Of a stretch of DNA of 64,000 bases, positions 33,954 to 43,900 are shown one piece after another. The stretch comes from JACKAQ01 sp020634975 [NCBI: Calditrichia bacterium] (GTDB lineage: Bacteria > Calditrichota > Calditrichia > RBG-13-44-9), in contig JACKAQ010000001.1 of NCBI GenBank assembly GCA_020634975.1, positions 2,790,001 to 2,854,000 of the forward strand, read 5' to 3'. Position 1 is the stretch's first letter; every line of letters begins with the position of its first letter. Both the position numbers and the translations under genes were made by a program. The notes below the pieces were generated by a model, which saw only the letters and a list, made by a program, of their open reading frames with translations, searched no databases and was not told the origin of the DNA.

Positions 33954-36128
33954 ATGCGCAAACACCTGTTCATACTGATGTTAAATGCGATGTTGATTTG
34001 CCAGATTTCTGCGCAAACTGCGGAAATTATCGGGCGAATTGTCGAAGCGGACGACCGTCCGCTCATCGGCGCGAACGTCTATCTCGAAGGCACGATTCTC
34101 GGCAGCGCGACTGATAACGACGGCGTTTTCCGGATTTCAGGTGTTCCGGAAGGCCGCTATTCGCTGGTGGTCAATTTGATCGGCTATCGCGAATATCGCA
34201 GCGACATCAGCGTTAGCGGCACCGCGCGTATCGATGCCGGAACGATTGAACTCGTGCCAACGGTCATCGCCAACGAGCCGGTGGTGGTCACCGCCGGAAA
34301 ATATGAGCAGAAAATTCAGGACATTCCCGCCAGCATCAGCACCGTCAATCAGCAGGAATTGCAGGCGCGCAACATCACCACCATTGATCAGGCGCTGGCA
34401 TATGTTTCCGGCGTCAACCTCAACGGCGGGCAGCTCAGCATTCGCGGCTCCACCGGCTACAGTCGCGGCGCGGGCAGCCGGGTGCTGATGCTCATCGACG
34501 GTGTGCCGCTGCTCACGGCGGATACCCGGGACATCGTATTCAGCGTGGTGCCCACTTATCTGCTCGATCATGTGGAAGTGCTCAAAGGCGCGGGCTCGGC
34601 GTTGTATGGTTCCAGCGCCATCGGCGGCGTGATCAACGTGATCACCCGCGATATCGATGATTCCCCAAAATTCCACCTGCGAACCTATGGCGGCGTTTAC
34701 AGCGAGCCGTCGCATAATCAATGGAAATGGACAAACGACACTCAGTTTACCAACGGCGTCAGCGCCAGCTACTCCCGTAAGATCAATAAAATTGGTGTGT
34801 TAGCCGGTATTTCCCGCGACGAGGATGACGGTTATCAGCTCAACAATTGGAGCCGTCGCTGGTCCGGCAGCGGCAAATTGCAGTGGGAAATGTCGCCGTT
34901 CAGCCGGCTCACGCTGTCCGGGAATTACATGCATCAGGAGCGCGGGAATTTTTTGTACTGGCAGGATCAGCAGAATGCGCTGGTGCCCGCATCCGGGCAG
35001 GAAGATGACGAAGTGGATTCCAAACGCTACTACCTCACCGCGATTTACCGGCATGTGATTTCGCCAAAACGATTCTGGACCTTTCGCGGGGTGTGGTTCC
35101 GCAACCGTGTCGGCGATTCCGTCAGCGAAGATGCATCAGAAGTGGTTGCCATCGCCAAAACGCTCAACGGCGAACTGCAATACAACACCCAAATCGGCAA
35201 TATTTTTATGACGATCGGTGGCGAAGGCAACTGGAGCTCCATCGATTCCGACCGTTTTGGCGAACACGACGGCGTTGGCGGCGCGCTGTATCAGCAGGCG
35301 GAAATTCCGCTATCGGAGCGCTGGAAAGCCACGCTCGGTTGGCGGCTGGATTATTTTGATATCGATTCGCTGGAGTCGTCCAACGTTCGCTGGAATCCCA
35401 AACTGGGCATCGTTTTTCAGCCGGTTGTTGGCACCGCGATTCGCGCGGCAGCGGGCACCGGATTTCGCGCGCCGTCGATGGCGGAAGCGTTTACCTCGAC
35501 CATCGCCAGTGGCATCCGCATTGTGCCGAACACCGGGTTGAAGCCGGAAAAAAGCATATATTTCGAATTTGGGTTGAACCAGATTTTCGGCACTTCGATG
35601 ATCGCGGATATCGCCGCGTTTTACAACCGGTTCGAGGATTTGATCGAACCGGGATTTCTCCCGCGCGGCGTGATTCAATTTAATAATGTGTTCGACGCCC
35701 GGATTGCCGGCGTCGAAACCGCGCTGAACGGGCAATTTTGGCGACGAAAACTGCAGTGGGGCGCCGGATATTCGTATGTCGAATCGCGAAACGAAGTGAT
35801 CGACGATTATCTCGAATTCCGTCCGCGACACATTTTTTACGGGAAATTGCAGGGAAATTTGGGTATGCTGCGGCTCGGTGGAGATTATCGTTACGTCAGC
35901 AAATACGATCGCGTGAACAAAAGTTTGGGGCTGTTTATTTCAGATGCGGATACCCGGGTTGCAGCGCATGTGGTTGACTTTCGGGCAGGTGCCGCGCTGA
36001 AATTCAGCGGAACGCCGCTGAATATTTCGCTGCAGCTCAAAAATGCGCTAAACTACAATTATCTGGATTTTGTCGGATCGCTCGCGCCGCCTCGCCGCCT
36101 CGAATTGACGTTGGATACCGTTTTTTGA
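33954..36128 (+). CDS. TonB-dependent outer-membrane receptor
   Basis: 724 residues. The signal peptide is LFILMLNAMLICQISAQ. A CarboxypepD_reg-like domain (GRIVEADDRPLIGANVYLEGTILG...GRYSLVVNLIGY) lies near residues 25-105. The plug domain follows near 115-240 (IPASISTVNQQELQARNITT, LSIRGSTGYSRGAGSRVLMLIDGVPL, VEVLKGAGSALYGSSAIGGVINVITR). The 22-strand beta-barrel ends with ...LAPPRRLELTLDTVF, a terminal aromatic. GGAG is eight bases before the ATG. The plug resembles the cobalamin/iron-siderophore receptor group, but the substrate cannot be told. No TonB or ABC transporter partner lies nearby. Confidence 0.92.
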   Translation: MRKHLFILMLNAMLICQISAQTAEIIGRIVEADDRPLIGANVYLEGTILGSATDNDGVFRISGVPEGRYSLVVNLIGYREYRSDISVSGTARIDAGTIELVPTVIANEPVVVTAGKYEQKIQDIPASISTVNQQELQARNITTIDQALAYVSGVNLNGGQLSIRGSTGYSRGAGSRVLMLIDGVPLLTADTRDIVFSVVPTYLLDHVEVLKGAGSALYGSSAIGGVINVITRDIDDSPKFHLRTYGGVYSEPSHNQWKWTNDTQFTNGVSASYSRKINKIGVLAGISRDEDDGYQLNNWSRRWSGSGKLQWEMSPFSRLTLSGNYMHQERGNFLYWQDQQNALVPASGQEDDEVDSKRYYLTAIYRHVISPKRFWTFRGVWFRNRVGDSVSEDASEVVAIAKTLNGELQYNTQIGNIFMTIGGEGNWSSIDSDRFGEHDGVGGALYQQAEIPLSERWKATLGWRLDYFDIDSLESSNVRWNPKLGIVFQPVVGTAIRAAAGTGFRAPSMAEAFTSTIASGIRIVPNTGLKPEKSIYFEFGLNQIFGTSMIADIAAFYNRFEDLIEPGFLPRGVIQFNNVFDARIAGVETALNGQFWRRKLQWGAGYSYVESRNEVIDDYLEFRPRHIFYGKLQGNLGMLRLGGDYRYVSKYDRVNKSLGLFISDADTRVAAHVVDFRAGAALKFSGTPLNISLQLKNALNYNYLDFVGSLAPPRRLELTLDTVF

Positions 36129-36135
36129 TATGAAT

Positions 36136-36732
36136 TCAGCCCAAATTTAATTGTTTCTGTAGCACTTCTTTCGCCGCCAAAAACGCCTTCGCGCGATGAC
36201 TGATGCGGTTTTTCACAGCTGCGCCCAATTCGGCAAATGTTTCTGAATAATCTTCCGGCACAAACAGCGGATCGTAGCCAAAGCCGCCATCCCCGCGAAA
36301 ATCGGCGATGATTTTACCTCTCGCGATACCTTCAACTGTCGTTTCGAAACCGTCTGCAACAATCGCTACCACACATCGAAACTGCGCACCGCGATTTTCC
36401 GGCGGCACTTGTGCCAGCTCCCAAAGCAACTTTTCGTTGTTCGCAGCCGTGCTTTTTGCTTCGCCGGCGTATCGTGCGGAATACACGCCGGGCGCACCGT
36501 TCAGCGCATCCACTTCCAACCCGGAATCGTCGGACAGCGTGAGCAAACCGGTTTGGCGATGCACTTCACGCGCTTTCAGCAGCGCATTTTCTTCAAATGT
36601 GCTACCGGTTTCTTCCACCTCTGCGATGTCCGGAAAATCGTCCATCGACCGCAGTTGGATTGGCAAGCCTTTCAAAATTTCGCGGATTTCCACAATTTTA
36701 TGCTGGTTGTGCGATGCGAGCAATATTTCCAT
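36136..36732 (-). CDS. rdgB: XTP/dITP diphosphatase (RdgB/HAM1)
   Basis: Hydrolyses non-canonical purine nucleoside triphosphates (XTP, dITP) and so keeps them out of DNA. All family landmarks are present: ILLASHNQHKIVEIREIL at the start, TGSTFEENALLKAREV near residues 42-57, LSDDSGLEVDALNGAPGVYSARYAG near 66-90, then GFGYDPLFVPE and AVKNRISHRAKAF. At 198 residues it has the standard length. The preceding CYTH gene ends immediately before this start (stop and ATG touch), so the two are translated together. Confidence 0.95.
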   Translation of the reverse strand: MEILLASHNQHKIVEIREILKGLPIQLRSMDDFPDIAEVEETGSTFEENALLKAREVHRQTGLLTLSDDSGLEVDALNGAPGVYSARYAGEAKSTAANNEKLLWELAQVPPENRGAQFRCVVAIVADGFETTVEGIARGKIIADFRGDGGFGYDPLFVPEDYSETFAELGAAVKNRISHRAKAFLAAKEVLQKQLNLG

Positions 36733-37266
36733 TTACGTTCCTTTTTGGGTTGATGGGTGCGCGAGCAGCAAATTCAAATAACCGCCGGATTCCGGTGTGC
36801 CGAGATACGGTTGCAGCAGTTGCATAATTTCATCGAGATTGCGTTGTGCGGTTGCCGCATCGCAGCTATCGCTGATCACCGATTCGAACTCCACAAAATT
36901 GCCGAGCAGCGCAACTTCATCGAGATGAATGCGCACATTTTTGTAGAGAAACAACGTGCGGACTTTTTCAACTGTTGCCAGAACATGATGTTTTTGTTGA
37001 AGTTCTGTGATCGTTTGCTCGGCATCGTCGAGCATCTCGATCGTATAATCGCTGATGCGTGTTTCGGCGATATCGGGGCGAAAATAGCGGATCAAATGCG
37101 GTTGCTGCTCATCCTGAATACGAATTTTCAACCGTCCCTCCGGAACGGCAAAATAGATATCGCGCTGGCGATGCCGGAATTCGTGGGTAATTTTCAACGA
37201 ATTCACTAAAAAATTTTGCAATTCCGCCAATTGTTCAGTGTGGTATTTGATCTCAATATTCTGCAT
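36733..37266 (-). CDS. CYTH-domain protein (class IV adenylate cyclase/triphosphatase-like)
   Basis: 177 residues from the ATG at 37266, which has AAGGAAAAA just before it. The longer frame from 37320 has no support. It begins MQNIEIKYH, matching the ExExK motif that gives the family its name, then has RDIYFAVPEGRLKIRIQD (the second strand pair), VRTLFLYKNVRIHLDEVALLGNFVEFE and a C-terminal helix with LNLLLAH. CYTH proteins are inorganic or thiamine triphosphatases or class IV adenylate cyclases; the sequence does not tell which. Coupling to rdgB makes a nucleotide or polyphosphate-related phosphatase role plausible. Confidence 0.85.
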   Translation of the reverse strand: MQNIEIKYHTEQLAELQNFLVNSLKITHEFRHRQRDIYFAVPEGRLKIRIQDEQQPHLIRYFRPDIAETRISDYTIEMLDDAEQTITELQQKHHVLATVEKVRTLFLYKNVRIHLDEVALLGNFVEFESVISDSCDAATAQRNLDEIMQLLQPYLGTPESGGYLNLLLAHPSTQKGT

Positions 37267-37435
37267 TTTTTCCTTTTGGTTCAGAAAATGATAGCCCGAA
37301 AGCGCCAAAAATACAATCAAAAATGAATTTCCGATGTTGCAGCATAAAACCTGGCAATCGTTTTTTTTGCTTTGATTTGGATAAGCGGCAAATTATATTC
37401 TTCGTCTGTCGATTAAAAATCATCACATCTAATAT

Positions 37436-37512
<77 letters not shown>

Positions 37513-37521
37513 TTTTTTGAC

Positions 37522-37594
37522 GCTCCCTTAGCTCAATGGATAGAGCAGCAGCCTTCTAAGCTGTTGGTTAGAGGTTCGAATCCTCTAGGGAGCG
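37522..37594 (+). tRNA. tRNA-Arg (anticodon TCT)
   Basis: Acceptor GCTCCCT/AGGGAGC, D arm AGCTCAATGGATAGAGC and T arm GAGGTTCGAATCCTC. The anticodon stem CAGCC/GCTG-type surrounds loop CTTCTAA. No CCA is encoded. It lies nine bases after tRNA-Pro and probably shares its transcript. Confidence 0.96.
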
Positions 37595-37612
37595 CTGATT
37601 ATTTTTAACTTG

Positions 37613-37641
37613 TTGACAGACGGAAATATTTTCTATATATT
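37613..37641 (+). promoter_or_regulatory. Housekeeping promoter of tRNA-His
   Basis: TTGACA (37613-37618), 17-base spacer, TATATT (37636-37641), followed by TTTGCGCGC. It is the same design as the tRNA-Glu promoter 130 bases further on. Confidence 0.85.
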
Positions 37642-37656
37642 TTGCGCGCTTTTCAT

Positions 37657-37731
37657 GGTGGGTGTAGCTCAGTTGGTTAGAGCACCAGGTTGTGGCCCTG
37701 GGGGTCGTGGGTTCAAATCCCATCACTCACC
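37657..37731 (+). tRNA. tRNA-His (anticodon GTG)
   Basis: Acceptor GTGGGTG/CACTCAC with one G-U pair, and the extra G at position -1 (37657) opposite discriminator C, both specific to tRNA-His. The anticodon loop is TTGTGGC. The T arm is GTGGGTTCAAATCCCAT. No CCA is encoded. Confidence 0.96.
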
Positions 37732-37742
37732 CAAAAAAAATC

Positions 37743-37771
37743 TTGACAAGTCCCAAATCGACATTTATATT
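37743..37771 (+). promoter_or_regulatory. Housekeeping promoter of tRNA-Glu
   Basis: TTGACA (37743-37748), 17-base spacer, TATATT (37766-37771), followed by GGGGCTCTTTTTG. The two elements and spacing are identical to the tRNA-His promoter; the spacer sequences differ. Confidence 0.85.
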
Positions 37772-37796
37772 TGGGGCTCTTTTTGAGAACAGAAAC

Positions 37797-37869
37797 GCTC
37801 CCATCGTCTAGAGGCCTAGGACACTGGCCTTTCACGCCGGTAACAGGGGTTCGAATCCCCTTGGGAGCG
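37797..37869 (+). tRNA. tRNA-Glu (anticodon TTC)
   Basis: Acceptor GCTCCCA/TGGGAGC and D arm TCGTCTAGAGGCCTAGGACA, typical of tRNA-Glu. Anticodon stem and loop GGCCTTTCACGCC carry TTC. The T arm is GGGGTTCGAATCCCC. Discriminator G, no CCA encoded. Confidence 0.96.
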
Positions 37870-37872
37870 CGC

Positions 37873-37915
37873 AAAAAAGGCGGAAATGAAATCATTTTCG
37901 CCTTTTTCTTTTTAG
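37873..37915 (+). terminator. Intrinsic terminator after tRNA-Glu
   Basis: GGCGGAAATGA (37879-37889) pairs with TCATTTTCGCC (37892-37902) with one G-T pair, between a six-A run and TTTTTCTTTTT. Confidence 0.85.
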
Positions 37916-38178
37916 CGCCTGATCGGTTGTGAATTTAGTTGTATATTTGAAGACTTAAATTAAACGCTGAAAGCAGTTCGGCATCATACTCCTCAGATTA
38001 CGATAGATCGTCATTACTACTCCAAAATAGCACTCTTCTGATATAAAGAAAAAAATATCCAAAATAATAATAGTGTTGTAAAAATCTAAAATTTTTGTTA
38101 GTATATTAATGTTCACTATTTGTTTTTTTATTCAGCATTTTTTTATGCCCAACGGTAACAAATGAAGGATGATATATA

Positions 38179-39780
38179 ATGTTAAACAAAATTGCCCGAT
38201 GGCGTAGCCAAGCGGGAAAAGCCCTGCTGATGCTGCTCTGCATTCTGGCAAGTGTCAATGGTCAGGATTTTGAGCACCGGCAACCCGCTAATCCGGATAG
38301 CGCGCTGGCAAATATTCTCGGACAACTGCACGGTGCCCCGCTTTCGCTGGCGGATGCACAGCAAAAAGCTTTGCAAAACAATGCCCCATTGCGACAGGCC
38401 GAAGCGGTTCGCAATGCCGCAAACGCCACGGTGCGACGGGAAAAAGGTGTGTTCGATCCGGAGTTGTTTGTCAGTTTTACTCATCAGGATGACAACCAGC
38501 CGACCGCATCATTTTTTTCCGGTGCATCGGTTTTGGAAACCCAGCAAACCACCACCCGCGGCGGTTTGCGCTGGCAGTTACCGACCGGGACCGAGTTTGA
38601 AGCAGCAGTCAACAATGTGCGATTGAAAACCAATTCCGGCTTTGCATTTCTCAATCCGCAATACACGGCTTTTGGGAGTCTGACGGTTCGGCAATCGCTA
38701 CTGAGCGGATTATGGCGCTCCGGTCGCAAATCGTTATCGCAGGCAGAGCGTGAACGGGATGCCGCGCAGGCACGCTACGATCAGGCTGTTGCGGATGCAG
38801 AAGCGAATGTCGCTCTCAAATATTGGGATTTATATGCCGCTGAACGCGATTTCGCGGTGCAACAACTCGTTCGCGATCGGGCGAATGCGTTGCTGTCGGA
38901 AGCGGTCGTTCGCTCCAAAGCCGGTTTGGTGGGACCCAATCAGGTTGCAAATGCCCGGGTATTTTTGGCGGAACAGGAGCTGGCGGTCATTGACCGGGAA
39001 GAGCAACTGGATCAAATTTCCGATGAACTGGCTTCGCTGATCGGCGAGCGGCCAACCGGTGACCAGCGTCGCTATCGCGCACTGGATCGACCGCCGGGCA
39101 ATTTCCAATTAGCAGATGTAAATGATATGTTAAATGAAGCATTTTCCCGGAACCTCGGTTTGCAGGCTGCCCAAAAAGATATTGAATCGCTGAAAGTGCT
39201 GTCGCGGGCTGCCGGTTGGGAAGCCTTGCCCAGTGTCGATTTGGTTGGTACCCTTGGCGGCAACGGGCTTTCCGGATCGGCGCAAAATGTTGTTTTCGGC
39301 GGCGATACGCTGCGAACCACGCGTTCCGGCACCAATGGCGATGCACTCAGCGAAGCCATCAAAAGAGAGTTCCCCAGTTGGAGCGTGGGTGTGGAAATTC
39401 GCATTCCGATCGGGATGCGCAGCGGACGCGCAGAACGCGATCGCCTGAAAGCTCAGGTTGTGCAATCGCAGGAGCGCTATATTGCTTTAAAACGCGATTT
39501 GGAAGATCGGGTGCTCGCCAGTTATCGCGAGCTTGCGCATGGCGCGCAACGTGTAGAATTTGCCCGCAGCGGTGTGGCAGCCGCACAGGAACAGGTTCGC
39601 ATCGGCATGATTGAATATCGGAACGGACGCGCCACTGCATTTGAATTGGTACGGCTGGCAGCCGATTTGGCATTGTCCCAACAGCGATATTCACAGGCGC
39701 TGGTTCGCAACGCCAAAGCTGCCGCAACATTAAAACAACTTACTGCAGGTGCATATCCTGCAAGTTTTGACAACCGGTAA
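38179..39780 (+). CDS. TolC-family outer-membrane efflux protein
   Basis: 533 residues, outer-membrane channel of the RND system that follows. A signal-like N-terminus (ALLMLLCILASVNGQ) is followed by two OEP repeats. The first has ADAQQKALQNNAPLRQAEAVRNAA and long helices such as ARYDQAVADAEANVALKYWDLYAAERDF. The second has DRVLASYRELAHGAQRVEF and GMIEYRNGRATAFELVRLAADLALSQQRY. This gives the alternating helix and strand layout of TolC. AAGGA lies before the ATG. The adaptor gene follows after 12 nt. Confidence 0.9.
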   Translation: MLNKIARWRSQAGKALLMLLCILASVNGQDFEHRQPANPDSALANILGQLHGAPLSLADAQQKALQNNAPLRQAEAVRNAANATVRREKGVFDPELFVSFTHQDDNQPTASFFSGASVLETQQTTTRGGLRWQLPTGTEFEAAVNNVRLKTNSGFAFLNPQYTAFGSLTVRQSLLSGLWRSGRKSLSQAERERDAAQARYDQAVADAEANVALKYWDLYAAERDFAVQQLVRDRANALLSEAVVRSKAGLVGPNQVANARVFLAEQELAVIDREEQLDQISDELASLIGERPTGDQRRYRALDRPPGNFQLADVNDMLNEAFSRNLGLQAAQKDIESLKVLSRAAGWEALPSVDLVGTLGGNGLSGSAQNVVFGGDTLRTTRSGTNGDALSEAIKREFPSWSVGVEIRIPIGMRSGRAERDRLKAQVVQSQERYIALKRDLEDRVLASYRELAHGAQRVEFARSGVAAAQEQVRIGMIEYRNGRATAFELVRLAADLALSQQRYSQALVRNAKAAATLKQLTAGAYPASFDNR

Positions 39781-39792
39781 GGAGAGCTTTTC

Positions 39793-40872
39793 ATGTTCAA
39801 CATTAAAAATATATGTATCGGGGCAGGGTTGATGCTGCTGTTGGCGGCGGTGGTCAGTTGCGGTGGTGGTCCGGGCGGCGCGCAGGGTGGCGGTTTTGCC
39901 ATGCCGCCGACGCCGGTGGAAGTTGCTGTTGTTCAGCCCCGGGATATTTCAGATAAATTTGAAGTCGTCGGAACCATCGAAGCCGAAAAAGCGGTTACCA
40001 TCGTTTCTGAAATCGATGGCGCAGTCATCAGCATTCCGTTTAAGGAAGGTGATTATCTGCCGAAAGGCGCGCTGATTGCACTGATCGATACCACTCAGCT
40101 TGCCGCGGAATTACGGCGTGCCGACGCGTTGGTCTCGCAAAGCCGCAATTCTTACGAACGGATTAAATCGGTTGTGGCGCAAAACGCCGGCGCACCGCAG
40201 GATCTCGACGATGCCGCCGCCACGCTGAAAGTTGCGGAAGCAAACCGTGCGCTGGCAGCCGCAAGATTTGCAAAAACCCGCATTACCGCACCGTTTTCGG
40301 GAATGGTGGGCGCACGCAAAGTGAGTCCGGGCGCTTTTTTGCGCGGCGGACAGGCCATTACCGAAATGGCAAATATCGACGAGTTGCGGGTGTATTTCTC
40401 TGCGCCGGAGCGATTTTTGGGACAACTCAATCGCGGTGCCGAAGTGAAAATTTCGACCACTGCTTTTCCCGGTGTTGAGCAAAGCGGGAAAATCGAAGTG
40501 ATCGAACCGACGCTGGATGCGGCAACCCGCAGTGTCCGGATTATTGCCAAGGTAACCAACGCCGGACGAAAACTCCGCCCGGGAATGTCGGCAGATGTCA
40601 CCGCAATTCTCAGCGAACGCCCGAATGCGCTGGCAATTCCCAACGAATCCGTTTTTGTAAATGGCGATCAGGCATTTGTTTTTGTTGTGAAAGATGACAG
40701 CACGGTTGCCCGTGCGGCGCTGTCGCTCGGCACCCGGCTTTCGGATGTAGTGGAAGTTTTGGACGGGTTGCAAACCGGGCAACGCATCGTTCGTGCCGGT
40801 CACCAAAAGCTGTACGACGGCGCGAAAGTAATGCCGGTAATCAGCCAGCCTGAGCAATCGGCTGCCAAATAA
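39793..40872 (+). CDS. RND efflux periplasmic adaptor (MFP), lipoprotein
   Basis: 359 residues. The N-terminal ICIGAGLMLLLAAVVSCGGGPGG is a lipoprotein signal with the lipid cysteine in VVSC. The membrane fusion protein layout follows: a barrel-sandwich half (VVGTIEAEKAVTIVSEIDGAVISIPFKEGDYL), a coiled hairpin (LRRADALVSQSRNSYERIKSVVAQ...) and the second half (ITAPFSGMVGARKVSPGAFL). Then come beta-barrel and membrane-proximal domains ending GLQTGQRIVRAGHQKLYDG. AAGGAGAGC precedes the ATG. It is the middle gene of a channel-adaptor-pump operon. Confidence 0.92.
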   Translation: MFNIKNICIGAGLMLLLAAVVSCGGGPGGAQGGGFAMPPTPVEVAVVQPRDISDKFEVVGTIEAEKAVTIVSEIDGAVISIPFKEGDYLPKGALIALIDTTQLAAELRRADALVSQSRNSYERIKSVVAQNAGAPQDLDDAAATLKVAEANRALAAARFAKTRITAPFSGMVGARKVSPGAFLRGGQAITEMANIDELRVYFSAPERFLGQLNRGAEVKISTTAFPGVEQSGKIEVIEPTLDAATRSVRIIAKVTNAGRKLRPGMSADVTAILSERPNALAIPNESVFVNGDQAFVFVVKDDSTVARAALSLGTRLSDVVEVLDGLQTGQRIVRAGHQKLYDGAKVMPVISQPEQSAAK

Positions 40873-40920
40873 GTTGGTTTTCAACACAAAATAATCATCA
40901 CTATTTAGGAAGCTATTCCC

Positions 40921-43900
40921 ATGAAAATCAGTGATTTATCTATAAAGCGCCCGGTGTTGGCATCGGTAATGAGCCTGACAATTTTATTGTTCGGGATCAT
41001 CTCGTTTACCCGTCTGCCGGTGCGCGAATACCCGGATATCGATCCACCGATCATTTCTGTGGTAACATTTTATCGCGGCGCAAGCCCGAGCGTTGTGGAA
41101 ACGGAAATCACCAATATTTTGGAGGAGCAGTTCGCAACGCTGGAAGGGGTGAAAACCCTCACGTCGTCCAGTCAGGAACAGGGCTCGGTGATTACCATCG
41201 AATTTGAGCTCAATCGCGATGTTGATGAAGCGGCAAACGATGTTCGCGATCGTGTGTCGCGAATTCGCGGACAGCTTCCCCGGGAAGTGGACGATCCGGT
41301 TATTTCCAAAGTGGACGCTAATGCGCAGGCGATTGTCTGGCTGGCGCTTTCGAGCGATCGCCACAGCGGACTGGAGTTGAGCGACATTGCCGATCGGGTG
41401 CTAAAGGAACGGATCCAGCGATTGCCGGGCGTCGGGTCGGTGATCATCGGCGGTGAGCGGCGATATGCCATGCGCATTTGGCTGAATCCGTTGCGGATGG
41501 CGGCGTTCAACCTGACCACGCAGGATGTCGAAGCTGCCATCCGGCGGGAAAATGCCGAAATTCCCGGTGGCCGGGTGGAAGGCGCCGAGCGCGAATTTGC
41601 GGTGAGAACCCGTGGCGAACTGAACACACCGGAAGAATTTGCCAATATCATCGTTTCGCAAAATGAGGGTGATCGCGTGCGATTGGGCGATGTTGCCGAT
41701 GTGCAGGTCGGCGCAGAAGATGAACGCAGTCTGGCGCGTTTCAACGGTCGCCCGGCGGTCGGATTGGGCATTGTTAAACAATCCAAAGCCAGCACTGTAG
41801 ATGTTGCCGATGTTGTCCGCGCAACGCTCGATGAATTACGCGCCAGCATGCCGGAAGGCATTCAACTGGATGTGGCGTTCGATTCTTCAATTTTTATCAA
41901 AGATTCGATCAACGAAGTGGCGGAAACCATTCTCATCGCGATGGTGCTGGTGATTTTGGTGGTGCTGGCGTTTCTGAAAAGCTTTCGCGCAACGCTGATT
42001 CCTACCGTCGCCATTCCCATTTCGATCATCGGGGCGTTTGTTTCCGCGTTTTTCTTTGGCTTTACCATCAATATTTTGACGCTGCTGGCGCTGGTTTTAG
42101 CCATCGGTTTGGTGGTGGACGATGCCATTGTGGTGTTGGAAAATATTTATCGCCACATGGAAATGGGCAAAGATCGCTGGCAGGCCGCGCTCGACGGCAC
42201 CCGGGAAATCGGGTTCGCTGTGCTCGCCACAACTATTTCGTTAGTTGCGGTTTTTGTGCCGGTTGCTTTTCTCACCGGATCGGTGGGGCGTCTGTTCAAC
42301 GAATTTGGGCTGATGCTGGCCGTAGCAATTTTGATTTCCGGATTTGTTGCATTAACCCTTTCGCCAATGCTGGCATCAAAATTTTTGAAACCGCTGCACG
42401 GCACCGGAGAAGGCTGGGCCAGCCGCTCATTCGATGCTTTTTTTGATAAATTGAATCACATTTATGAACGTATTCTGAAATGGTCGCTGGCGCACCCGGC
42501 GGTGTTGGTGTTTGCCGCGGTGCTTTTGGTGGCGGTTAGCGCTGTCTTGTTCAAAATGATGCCGAGCGAACTGGTGCCGACCGAAGATCGCGGTATTGCT
42601 TTCGGTATCGTTATCGCGCCGGAAGGCTCCACTTTGGATTACACCGACCGGTATATGCGGCAGGTGGAATCGCGGTTGCTGCCTCTGCCGGAACGTAAAG
42701 GTGTTTTTACTGCATTGGGATTGGGTTTTGGCGGTCCGGGACGCGTCACAAACGGCTTCCTCTTTGTGGGGCTCAAACCGCGCGATGAACGCCAACGCAG
42801 TCAGCAGGAAATTGTGCAATCGTTGTTTCCGCAATTGCTGTCCATTCCCGGTGTGCTGGCATTTGTGATTAATCCGCCGAGTTTGGGCGGGCGTTTTTCT
42901 TCGAGCCCTGTGGAATATGTGCTTCAGGCAGATAATTACGAACAGTTGAACCAGGCTGTGCAAACCATGATGGGAAAAGCATCGGAGCTTGGTTATCTGG
43001 TCAATCTGGATTCCGATTTGCGGCTGAACAAACCGCAACTGGATATCACGATTGACCGGGAGCGTGCCGCCGGTTTGGGCGTTTCAGTGACGGATATCGG
43101 CCTGACGCTGGAAACATTTCTCGGCGGACGAGTGGTGACCAATTTCAAACGCGGCGCCAAACAATATGACGTTATCGTGCAGATGAAACCGTCGGATCGG
43201 TCGCGCCCGGATGCGATCGACGATATTTACATCCGCAGTTCGGATGGTTTGGTGCAGCTGGCTAATGTTGTGAAAATTCGCGAAACCGTATCGCCGAAGG
43301 AGTTGAACCATTACAACCGGGTGCGGTCCGCAACCATCAGCGCCAATCTTGTTCCTGGCGTAAGCCTTGGAGATGCGTTGGATGATCTCGATGAAATTGC
43401 CGCCAATGCGCTGCCGGCCGGCATCAATCGCGAATATGCTGGGCAATCGCTGGAATTCAAATCATCCAGCGGAACGCTTTATTTTATGTTTATGCTGGCA
43501 ATTGTGTTTATTTATTTGGTGCTGGCTGCCCAGTTCGAAAGCTTTGTGCACCCGTTCACCATCCTGCTTTCTGTGCCGCTGGCGGTGTTCGGTGCGTTGC
43601 TTTCGCTGTTCGTTTTTGGAGAAACGCTGAATATTTATTCGCAGATCGGGCTGATCATGCTCGTCGGTTTGGTGACCAAAAACTCAATATTGATTGTGGA
43701 GTTTTCCAACCAGCTCCGCGAACGCGGATTAGCCGTTGGCGCCGCAGTATTGGAGGCTGCAACCATTCGGCTCCGCCCGATTTTGATGACATCTTTTGCA
43801 ACTATTTTTGGGGTTTTGCCGATTGCGATTGGCTTGGGCGCCGGTGGCGAAGCGCGGCGTCCGTTGGGTATTGCTGTGGTCGGCGGGCTGTTGTTTTCCA

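Noticed and set aside
37713-37895. Open frame with GIRTPVTGVKGQCPRPLDDG, antisense over tRNA-Glu
   Set aside because: Another typical tRNA-complement artefact, not a protein gene.
38195-38228. GATGGCGTAGCCAAGCGGG, which resembles a tRNA-Leu D arm
   Set aside because: It lies inside the TolC-family coding frame and no anticodon or T arm follows.
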